Made by a program: the position numbers and the translations under genes
Part shown: positions 1 to 5,159 of the stretch, piece after piece
How the letters are laid out: every line of letters starts with the position of its first letter
Numbering within the stretch: the first letter of the stretch is position 1
Assembly: GCA_045586905.1 (NCBI GenBank)
Contig: JAZNBF010000112.1
Location: 1-5,312, forward strand
Origin: RGIG1828 sp045586905
GTDB taxonomy: Bacteria > Bacillota > Clostridia > UMGS1810
Direction: 5' to 3'
DNA: 5,312 nucleotides
The notes under the pieces: generated by a model
Told to the model about the DNA's origin: nothing
Databases searched by the model: none
What the model saw: the letters and a program-made list of their open reading frames with translations, nothing else

Positions 1-1001
1 TTAGGACCTGTGTTTCCTTCATCTGAGGGCTGGTCAAGCGGGAAAACAACATTGTCGTTTCCGTCTTCATCCAATCCCATATATTCCTGAGTGAGCACAC
101 TTCTTCTTGAGAAGAACATTTCATATTTATATTCAGGGCAGCCTACTCCGATTTCTTTTGCCAGAGCAATTTCTTCATTATAAAATTTATACTGTACTTC
201 ACAAATTGACGGACACAAACCGTGTGAATACATTGAATATGTAGTTTTATCGTTTCCGCAGAAAATAACGCCCCAGTTTTCCATTGTAGACACACCCAGC
301 ACAGTTGCCGGAACGTGTATAACAGGGTTAACATTTGCAAAATCCACATCTAAAACAGTATCAGCTTTTTGCGGACCGTCACCCATCGTTACAGCATCCA
401 TGCAAGGAAGATATTTTGAAGATTCCAAAAAGTCATCAGTATCTGTCATGGGGAGAGCAGCACCACGAAGTGTTATAGCACGATATTTTGCTCCAACGTG
501 CGGGAACTGGAATTTTCCGATACTTTCAATACGTGTTCCATATGGTGCCGATGACCATCCACCAATGATTACCTTTCTATTGCATCCCATTTCTTTCATA
601 AGTCTTCTGAAAAGGAGACAAGCAAAGTTATCTGTGAAAACGTGGATAACCTGACCATCTTCAAGGTTAGGAATAAGCTCACGGAAAAGAGGCTCATGGC
701 CCCATGAACCCATGGCAACAACAATAAGACCTGCTCCTTTTACAGCCTCTTTGATATCTGATGTTACCATATCAAAGTGAGCTCTTCCCGAACGTTCAAA
801 ACAATACTTGTTTCTTTGTATACCATCCAAAAGTATACCTGTTTTCTCTACGTCCTTCAAAGAACTTTTAGCAAAAGGCATCATATCGAAAAGTCTTACC
901 TCTCTGCCTGCCAGTTTCATATCAGCAGCACAGGTTTTACCCACAGCTCCTCCACCTAAAACGGCAATGGGCATGTCTTTTAAATACTCCATTTTACTCA
1001 T
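1..1001 (-). CDS. Opine (octopine/nopaline-type) dehydrogenase family protein, C-terminus cut by window edge
   Basis: An open frame of 333 codons runs from ATG at 1001 off the left edge without a stop. The N-terminus carries a Rossmann dinucleotide-binding fold: GGGAVG at residues 16-21 (GxGxxG) and an acidic residue (D39, in VRLFD) at the end of the second strand, which favours NAD(H) over NADP(H). Residues 223-235 read NVNPVIHVPATVL, matching the NPxxHxP signature of the octopine dehydrogenase domain, with H229 as the expected catalytic histidine. Family members reversibly join or split an amino acid and a 2-oxo acid (a secondary-amine opine) in the cytoplasm; the substrate here is unknown. 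The start at 1001 is chosen because AAGGAG lies about 10 bases upstream; a second in-frame ATG at 992 is possible. Perhaps 30-80 C-terminal residues are missing from view. It is divergent from the AraC regulator, which probably controls it. Family assignment is firm, substrate is not. Confidence 0.87.
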   Translation of the reverse strand, partial: MSKMEYLKDMPIAVLGGGAVGKTCAADMKLAGREVRLFDMMPFAKSSLKDVEKTGILLDGIQRNKYCFERSGRAHFDMVTSDIKEAVKGAGLIVVAMGSWGHEPLFRELIPNLEDGQVIHVFTDNFACLLFRRLMKEMGCNRKVIIGGWSSAPYGTRIESIGKFQFPHVGAKYRAITLRGAALPMTDTDDFLESSKYLPCMDAVTMGDGPQKADTVLDVDFANVNPVIHVPATVLGVSTMENWGVIFCGNDKTTYSMYSHGLCPSICEVQYKFYNEEIALAKEIGVGCPEYKYEMFFSRRSVLTQEYMGLDEDGNDNVVFPLDQPSDEGNTGP

Positions 1002-1035
1002 AATGCATATACTCCTTTTTTGTTATTTATTTTGC

Positions 1036-1064
1036 ATTATAAATAAACAATCTGCAGATTACAA
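1036..1064 (-). promoter_or_regulatory. Sigma-A promoter of the opine dehydrogenase gene
   Basis: Read on the minus strand: -35 TTGTAA (1064-1059), a 17-base spacer, and a perfect -10 TATAAT (1041-1036). Transcription would start near 1029, leaving a leader of roughly 28 bases that includes the AAGGAG ribosome binding site. The spacer overlaps a 12 bp perfect palindrome. Confidence 0.6.
1049..1060. promoter_or_regulatory. 12 bp perfect palindrome in the promoter spacer, possible operator
   Basis: AATCTGCAGATT is its own reverse complement. It overlaps the inner end of the -35 and the spacer of the minus-strand promoter, so a bound protein would block RNA polymerase. AraC-family proteins usually bind direct repeats, so a dimeric repressor encoded elsewhere is as likely as the neighbouring regulator. 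That it is an operator is inference. Confidence 0.35.
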
Positions 1065-1116
1065 TGAATAAAGTGATTATACATTGAGCTTTTTGATGTT
1101 TTATGGGATATTTTTG

Positions 1117-1145
1117 TTGATTTTTTTGATAAAAATATTTATAAT
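1117..1145 (+). promoter_or_regulatory. Possible sigma-A promoter of the AraC-family gene
   Basis: -35-like TTGATT (1117-1122), a 17-base spacer and a perfect -10 TATAAT (1140-1145). The predicted start near 1152 leaves a leader of only about 14 bases, with the ribosome binding site almost at the 5' end. That is unusually short, so a promoter further upstream, such as TTGAGC (1084-1089) with GATATT (1107-1112), remains possible. Confidence 0.45.
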
Positions 1146-1152
1146 CAAAAAG

Positions 1153-1157
1153 AGGTG
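1153..1157 (+). promoter_or_regulatory. Ribosome binding site fixing the AraC gene start
   Basis: AGGTG lies 8 bases before ATG at 1166. A GTG at 1157 is in frame but overlaps this site, so it could not be served by it. This supports 1166 as the start. Confidence 0.6.
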
Positions 1158-1165
1158 TGATTAGT

Positions 1166-1927
1166 ATGGATTTATTAAACAAAATTGTAGTCACCGGTAT
1201 TTCAGACATAATAACTTTTGGTTCACCAAAAGGCAGATTTAAAGAAATTAAAAACAGAAAAAACTATGGTATTTCTTTCTGCACAGAGGGGCAGATCACC
1301 TACACTCACAAAGGGAAAAAATATATTTCAAACTCTTCCAACGCAATCATTTTACCTCAGAATGAAACCTATACTCTGTATGGAGATAAAAACGGAATCT
1401 TTCCCGTTATCAATTTCACATGCATGGACTTTCTTTGTGATACGATGATAGTAATACCAATTAACAATGTCGATTCCTACATAAAAGATTACGAGCAAAT
1501 GAAATCCCTCTCACTTTTTGAAAAGAACAGAACCAAAGTTATGGGTATTTTTTACAATATGCTGTACAAACTTTCTGACTCAGAAGGTATCTATTCAAAC
1601 GTTCTTTTTCCTGCAATAAAATATCTGGAGGAAAACTATCACGATCCAACTCTTACAAATCATACCCTCGCCAAAAAATGCGATTTAAGTGAAGTGCATT
1701 TCAGAAAGCTTTTTACAGAGCATTACAAAACAACACCCAAACAATATATTATAGATATAAGGATTGATAAAGCAAAACAACTCCTGACAGATGGTGTATT
1801 AAAAATCAATGCCATTTCCGAAAAATGCGGATTTGCCAATCCTTATCACTTTTGCCGGATTTTCAAAGAAAAAACAGGAATTACCCCCACAGAATACATG
1901 AAGGAAAATAAAATAAATAAGATTTAG
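1166..1927 (+). CDS. AraC family transcriptional regulator
   Basis: A 253-residue protein with the classic two-part layout. Residues about 20-95 resemble the AraC-type cupin ligand-binding domain (YGISFCTEGQITYTHKGKKY, then ILPQNETYTLYG). Residues about 147-247 form the C-terminal DNA-binding domain with two helix-turn-helix units: the first at LTNHTLAKKCDLSEVHFRKLF, the second at INAISEKCGFANPYHFCRIF, followed by the family signature KEKTGITPTEYM. It has no membrane segment, so it is a cytoplasmic sensor of a small molecule, probably a sugar or a related compound. It is divergent from the opine dehydrogenase gene across 164 bp, the usual arrangement of an AraC activator and its target. The ATG at 1166 is preferred over the in-frame GTG at 1157 on ribosome binding site spacing. 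The gene is notably AT-rich. Family is certain; ligand and targets are inferred. Confidence 0.94.
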   Translation: MDLLNKIVVTGISDIITFGSPKGRFKEIKNRKNYGISFCTEGQITYTHKGKKYISNSSNAIILPQNETYTLYGDKNGIFPVINFTCMDFLCDTMIVIPINNVDSYIKDYEQMKSLSLFEKNRTKVMGIFYNMLYKLSDSEGIYSNVLFPAIKYLEENYHDPTLTNHTLAKKCDLSEVHFRKLFTEHYKTTPKQYIIDIRIDKAKQLLTDGVLKINAISEKCGFANPYHFCRIFKEKTGITPTEYMKENKINKI

Positions 1928-1989
1928 TCAAATACTTGAATTTTTCATGTTGCAACACTTGTTTAATCAAATTATAAATACCGCAAATA

Positions 1990-2024
1990 AAAAACTGATT
2001 GAAGACTGTCTTCAATCAGTTTTT
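1990..2024. terminator. Bidirectional intrinsic terminator between convergent genes
   Basis: A perfect 15 bp stem, AAAAACTGATTGAAG (1990-2004) pairing with CTTCAATCAGTTTTT (2010-2024), with loop ACTGT. The inner C and G beside the loop could extend it. The A-run on the left and T-run on the right supply a U-tract in both directions. It lies 62 bases after the regulator stop and 19 bases after the stop of the minus-strand gene, so it can end both transcripts. Confidence 0.9.
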
Positions 2025-2043
2025 ATTTACATGCTGTCAGTGA

Positions 2044-3540
2044 TTATTTAAACATTTCTCTAATGTTCTGAAGTGTTTCTCTCACAAGCTGTTCTCCACC
2101 CTGATGGCCAATCTGACCCGATGCAATAAATGCCGAATAATGTCCATGCTCCTCTGCTTTTTTGGTAGGCAGATAGCCTTCGGCACCGTTTGCAAGCTGT
2201 ATGAGGAAAGTCTGCTCAGCATCCGAACGAGCCTTTATCTGATTACCATAGTCAAGGAAAAGTTCAAATGGGTTTGTAGCAATTGCAATATTGCCAAGCC
2301 TCATTATGTGAATCTCAACATCAAGCACATCATGCTTTTCCTGCACTTTAAATCTCTGAAGCACACCGAGATATCTCTGAAGCATTGCCACATCATTGTA
2401 GTCAACATCGCCATCTTTGAGTTCGAGATAATCCTTTATGCCTCTTTTTGCATCTTCCACATCTTTAAAGGTTGCTCTTCTCATGGGAAGAGGCATGCCG
2501 ATTACTCTGTGCTCAAATGTGGCACTTTCCTGAATTTCATCAAGACCTTCTTCCCACACCTCGATAATTTCGTTTGCAATTCTTTTGCCAACTTTATACA
2601 TACCCTCAAGGTCAAACATAGACGGGTCTGCTTTTCTTTTCGGTGGATTGTTTCTCACACAATTCGGATCATTCAGCTCTGAAAGTGGCTCAACCCATCT
2701 CACAAGGTCAACAGGGCACTGGTCGCCTGCGGCAGAGCAAAGAGGAAGAACGAAAATGTCTTTGCCAAAATATTTTCTGAGTCTCACTTTAACCTCGCCC
2801 CAGAAATCAGGTGACACAAATAGTCTGTGCTGCACACACTGAGCAGGGCAGGCAAGGTTTACAACAATACCTGTAAGTTCTTTTTTGTCATCAAAGCAAT
2901 AAAGGAGCTCAATGCCCGAATCATTACCACCCTCAAGCGCTTCAAACACTGCAGTGTTTGTATCTCCCCACATCTGGGCAGTGTTGTCGGAGTATGCCGC
3001 TCTTCTGCACATACCCACAGCCGCTCTGCCAAATGCGTTTATAAATCCGCCTTCTTTTCTTGCTTCCCATGCATCGAGAATCACCTTTGGCAGCCTTTCT
3101 GTCAGAAGAGCAAAACACTCATCGGCAGTTGCAATATCTGGGTTTTTCGAAACATCTGCCTTTTCAACATATTTCTGTCCGGGTTTGAGGAGTCTTATGA
3201 GGTTATCTCTGAGTCCATGTATAACACCGTCGGTATAAAGCTTCTGCCCACCACCGTAAGCATAGCCTGTGTGGGTGTGAATAGCAGAAAGAATAACCTT
3301 TTTCGGGTCCAGGCCTTTTCCGTTGTTTTCAAGAGCTTTTCTCACAGCTGTTGTAAGCTTCCAGTTGGTAGAAGGAAGATCACATGACACAAACACAGCC
3401 TGTTCACCGTTTTCTTCAATTGCAAGTGCTGTTGCCATAAGTGGCTTTTCCACATATTCCGATATTCTTTCAGCAAACTGACCTGCAAGGGAAATCTTTT
3501 TGTCAGGTGTGATGTTGATTTCTGAAAAACCTATTTTCAT
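2044..3540 (-). CDS. Neutral/alkaline ceramidase-like hydrolase, intracellular
   Basis: 498 residues resembling the catalytic domain of neutral/alkaline non-lysosomal ceramidases, zinc amidases that cleave N-acyl amides. The N-terminus (IGFSEINITPDKKISLAGQF) matches the family opening. The metal-site motifs appear in order: AIHTHTGY (H88, H90), CVQHRLFVSPDFWG (H238, D245), NPFE (E426) and GYLPTKKAEEHGHY (Y456, Y468). These correspond to the His, His, Glu, Tyr zinc ligands of Pseudomonas ceramidase. The segment AGDQCPVD places C275 where ceramidases have a conserved active-site serine (GDxSP). There is no signal peptide and no room for the C-terminal Ig-like domain of the roughly 650-residue secreted enzymes, so a cytoplasmic amidase on a soluble amide is more likely than a true ceramidase. 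ATG at 3540 is chosen because GAAAGGA sits 8 bases before it; ATG at 3546 is only about 2 bases from that site. It is transcribed alone. Confidence 0.83.
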   Translation of the reverse strand: MKIGFSEINITPDKKISLAGQFAERISEYVEKPLMATALAIEENGEQAVFVSCDLPSTNWKLTTAVRKALENNGKGLDPKKVILSAIHTHTGYAYGGGQKLYTDGVIHGLRDNLIRLLKPGQKYVEKADVSKNPDIATADECFALLTERLPKVILDAWEARKEGGFINAFGRAAVGMCRRAAYSDNTAQMWGDTNTAVFEALEGGNDSGIELLYCFDDKKELTGIVVNLACPAQCVQHRLFVSPDFWGEVKVRLRKYFGKDIFVLPLCSAAGDQCPVDLVRWVEPLSELNDPNCVRNNPPKRKADPSMFDLEGMYKVGKRIANEIIEVWEEGLDEIQESATFEHRVIGMPLPMRRATFKDVEDAKRGIKDYLELKDGDVDYNDVAMLQRYLGVLQRFKVQEKHDVLDVEIHIMRLGNIAIATNPFELFLDYGNQIKARSDAEQTFLIQLANGAEGYLPTKKAEEHGHYSAFIASGQIGHQGGEQLVRETLQNIREMFK

Positions 3541-3548
3541 CTTCATGT

Positions 3549-3555
3549 TCCTTTC
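3549..3555 (-). promoter_or_regulatory. Ribosome binding site fixing the ceramidase-like gene start
   Basis: Minus-strand GAAAGGA lies 8 bases before ATG at 3540. It is almost touching the in-frame ATG at 3546, which argues for the inner start and a protein two residues shorter. Confidence 0.65.
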
Positions 3556-3578
3556 GTAAAAAGAGTGTATTTTTTCTT

Positions 3579-3604
3579 ATTAGTTACAGCTAATTGTAAT
3601 TATA
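3579..3604 (-). promoter_or_regulatory. Possible -10 element and overlapping inverted repeats upstream of the ceramidase-like gene
   Basis: A minus-strand TATAAT (3604-3599) is a good -10, but no convincing -35 is seen 16-18 bases upstream, which suggests a promoter that needs an activator. Just downstream, around the predicted start, two inverted repeats overlap: TTACA (3584-3588) with TGTAA (3595-3599), and ATTAG (3579-3583) with CTAAT (3590-3594). A protein bound there could block transcription. The leader would be about 50 bases. The function is inferred. Confidence 0.4.
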
Positions 3605-3706
3605 GTATTATTTTACACCTTTCAGAGAAAAAAGCAATAGCATTTACAAATTTAAAGACGAATTTTTTATCTTTCACTGTCCCATATTTTACGCTGCTGA
3701 GTATAT

Positions 3707-3736
3707 TTGATACTACTAAGTATCTTATAGTATATG
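3707..3736 (+). promoter_or_regulatory. Possible promoter with inverted repeat, upstream of the PfkB fragment
   Basis: -35-like TTGATA (3707-3712) is followed after 18 bases by TATATG (3731-3736), a weak -10. The spacer region holds a perfect inverted repeat, GATACT-ACTA-AGTATC (3709-3724), which overlaps the -35 and is placed where an operator would act. The ribosome binding site GAGAGG (3742-3747) follows, 8 bases before the ATG. Confidence 0.4.
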
Positions 3737-3755
3737 AATATGAGAGGCAAACAGT

Positions 3756-3986
3756 ATGAAACGATATGATGTCACTTTCCTTGGCGAAATTCTCATAGAT
3801 TTTACATACCATGGCAAGTCCGAAAATGGTAACACACTTTTTGAACACAATCTCGGAGGTGCTCCCGCAAATCTTTTGGTAGTTGTTCAAAAAATGGGTG
3901 GTAAAGCTGCTTTTATAGGCAAAGTCGGCAATGATATGCATGGCCATTTCCTTAAAGACACTTTTGATGAAATAGACATAGAATAA
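3756..3986 (+). pseudogene. Truncated PfkB-family sugar kinase (fructokinase-like), N-terminal 76 residues only
   Basis: The 76 codons match the start of PfkB carbohydrate kinases, closest in style to fructokinases. Residues 6-17 read VTFLGEILIDFT. Residues 33-39 read LGGAPAN, the sugar-binding glycine-rich segment, and residues about 47-66 read MGGKAAFIGKVGNDMHGHFL, the conserved GGxxxxIGxVGxDxxG block. An intact enzyme is about 310-330 residues. Here the frame ends at TAA (3984-3986), and the rest, including the ATP site and the DTxGAGD catalytic motif, is absent; the next bases carry the promoter of the following gene. The remaining part has no frameshift or internal stop and keeps its ribosome binding site, which points to a recent deletion or an assembly join rather than long decay. 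It cannot be an active kinase. A short regulatory peptide cannot be excluded. Confidence 0.82.
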
Positions 3987-3991
3987 AAATC

Positions 3992-4030
3992 TGAAAAAGT
4001 GTAATTTTATCTTGAAAATGTGTCTATTTT
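3992..4030. repeat. Imperfect direct repeat, about 21 bp period, just upstream of a strong promoter
   Basis: TGAAAAAGTGTAATTTT (3992-4008) recurs as TGAAAATGTGTCTATTTT (4013-4030), offset by 21-22 bases, or two helical turns. The second copy ends 2 bases before the -35 of the next gene. It could be a pair of activator sites or an A/T-tract UP-like element. In such AT-rich DNA chance similarity is not excluded. Confidence 0.45.
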
Positions 4031-4032
4031 GC

Positions 4033-4061
4033 TTGACAATTTTTGGCGTTGCTAGTATACT
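4033..4061 (+). promoter_or_regulatory. Strong sigma-A promoter of the NagB-like gene
   Basis: Perfect -35 TTGACA (4033-4038), a 17-base spacer and -10 TATACT (4056-4061), one mismatch from consensus. The start should lie near 4068, giving a leader of about 31 bases with AAGGAG (4083-4088) 10 bases before the ATG. It is the best promoter in the window. Confidence 0.82.
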
Positions 4062-4098
4062 GTACTTAAATTAATATATTTTAAGGAGAATTTTTAAA

Positions 4099-5073
4099 AT
4101 GAGCAATTTTAATGTTGATCCAGCAACAAAATTTGATTTTCAGCCACATGAATTTGTTCCTTTTAAGGATAAAAAGGTTTGCGAATATGTTCGTAGCCTC
4201 AGTGGCAAAGATCTCGAAAAAAGAGAAGCTTGGTGGCATCCCGAATTTAACGTAAAAGTTATGATGAATCCCCATCCCGTTCTCATTGCCACACTTTTCG
4301 AGCGTCTCAGAGCTGCATCTGAAGCAGGAAAGAGCTTCACAATGATCCTCGGCAACCCCGAACCCGATACATACATTCCTCTTGCACAGCTCATCAACTA
4401 TTTCGGTGTTGATTGCAGCAAGGTTCACCTTGTAGCAGAAGATGAATGGGCAGATGAAAATGGCAACATCGCTCCCATCACATACGAAGCAGGCTTTGCA
4501 CACTCAATGATCAAATATCTCTACTATCAGATCGATGAAAAGCTCCGTATGCCCATGGAGAATGTTCACTTCCCCACAAATGCAAACATCAAAGACTATT
4601 CCAAAATTATAGACGACATCACCGAGGGTACAGGTGCAGATATCGCATCCACATCTCCCGGTTGGGCAGGTCACATGGCATTTGTTGATCCTATTCCCGA
4701 ATTCATCGGTTCAGGTGACATCGAAGAATGGCTCAATCAGCCTGCACAGATTGTAAAACTTCATCCCATGACCATCATGCAGAACTCTCTCAACGGTACA
4801 TTCGGTCAGTCAGGTGACATTGCCAATGTTCCTCCTTGCGCTGCAACCATCGGACCTCTCGATGTTATGCGTGCAAAAGAAAGAATCGAAGTTCATGCAC
4901 TTGCAACCTGTGGCACATTCTCTTCATGGCAGAGAATGACAAGTCGTCTTTGCACACATGGTCCTATCACACCTTATCTCCCAAGCTCCATGCTTCAGAC
5001 AAAGAAAACTCAGGTTTACATCAGCGAAGAACTTGCAGCTCCATTCGAGTGCTGGGAAAAAGTTGGTTATTAA
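4099..5073 (+). CDS. Divergent NagB-superfamily protein (glucosamine-6-phosphate deaminase/isomerase-like)
   Basis: 324 residues, longer than the usual 240-270 of NagB, with an N-terminal extension of roughly 55 residues (WWHPEFNVKVMMNPHPVL joins it to the core). Core landmarks follow the NagB/RpiA/6-phosphogluconolactonase order: strand and loop TMILGNPEPDTY (81-92), KVHLVAEDEWAD (108-119, at the DEY position), MENVHFPTNAN (153-163), PGWAGHMAFVDP (187-198, at the GxGxDGHIAFNEP position), and VPPCAATIGPLDVMRAK (244-260, like the VPxxAlTvGigtLldAk segment). Against E. coli NagB, D72 and H143 seem kept (D115, H192), but D141 becomes A190 and E148 becomes D197. The Ser/Thr phosphate loop reads GNPEP. 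It may be an isomerase or deaminase on an unusual substrate, or a non-standard hydrolase. Many C-ending codons and the strong promoter suggest high expression. It ends with three in-frame TAA codons. An amidohydrolase gene follows 86 bases later. Confidence 0.8.
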   Translation: MSNFNVDPATKFDFQPHEFVPFKDKKVCEYVRSLSGKDLEKREAWWHPEFNVKVMMNPHPVLIATLFERLRAASEAGKSFTMILGNPEPDTYIPLAQLINYFGVDCSKVHLVAEDEWADENGNIAPITYEAGFAHSMIKYLYYQIDEKLRMPMENVHFPTNANIKDYSKIIDDITEGTGADIASTSPGWAGHMAFVDPIPEFIGSGDIEEWLNQPAQIVKLHPMTIMQNSLNGTFGQSGDIANVPPCAATIGPLDVMRAKERIEVHALATCGTFSSWQRMTSRLCTHGPITPYLPSSMLQTKKTQVYISEELAAPFECWEKVGY

Positions 5074-5088
5074 TAATAAAACTACTGA

Positions 5089-5128
5089 AAAATCTAATGT
5101 GTGGGCATTTGTCCATACATTAGATTTT
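5089..5128 (+). terminator. Strong hairpin with U-rich tail between NagB-like and amidohydrolase genes
   Basis: Outer stem AAAATCTAATGT (5089-5100) pairs perfectly with ACATTAGATTTT (5117-5128). It continues inward through GTGGGC and GTCCAT with two G-U pairs to a 4-base loop, about 18 bp in all, and is followed by CTT. It begins 15 bases after the first stop codon. It may terminate most transcripts, protect the upstream mRNA 3' end, or work as an attenuator, because an alternative fold is possible. Confidence 0.7.
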
Positions 5129-5142
5129 CTTACATAATCTAA
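5120..5142 (+). promoter_or_regulatory. Alternative hairpin that competes with the terminator stem
   Basis: TTAGATT (5120-5126), part of the terminator's right arm, can instead pair with AATCTAA (5136-5142), a second copy of the left-arm sequence at 5091-5097. The two folds exclude each other. The alternative ends just before the AAAGGA ribosome binding site (5145-5150). The longer terminator stem should win unless its left arm is occupied. Regulatory use is inference. Confidence 0.3.
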
Positions 5143-5159
5143 AGAAAGGATGATTTTCA

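Noticed and set aside
400..1071. Plus-strand open frames opposite the opine dehydrogenase gene
   Set aside because: The minus strand encodes a continuous Rossmann-type dehydrogenase with conserved motifs; these frames are shadows of it.
1157..1165. GTG at 1157 as the AraC gene start
   Set aside because: It overlaps the AGGTG ribosome binding site; ATG at 1166 has an 8-base spacing.
1948..1957. Perfect 10 bp palindrome TGTTGCAACA after the AraC gene
   Set aside because: It sits in a short convergent intergenic gap with no promoter nearby, has no U-tract, and may be chance.
1928..2043. Possible small gene or RNA between the convergent genes
   Set aside because: Only the bidirectional terminator is supported; no start codon with a ribosome binding site or further structure is seen.
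2104..2682. Long plus-strand open frame of 192 codons opposite the ceramidase-like gene
   Set aside because: Its translation has no recognisable domain, no ribosome binding site fits the start, and the opposite strand holds a full-length recognisable enzyme.
2827..3387. Plus-strand open frames of 186 and 108 codons opposite the ceramidase-like gene
   Set aside because: Both are antisense to conserved catalytic motifs of the minus-strand gene and read as low-plausibility Cys/Ser-rich protein.
3600..3947. Minus-strand open frame of 115 codons
   Set aside because: It overlaps the PfkB coding strand and the intergenic promoters, and shows no domain or start signal.
4081..4503. Minus-strand open frame of 140 codons opposite the NagB-like gene
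   Set aside because: It is antisense to the conserved core of a clear gene and covers its ribosome binding site; no recognisable protein.
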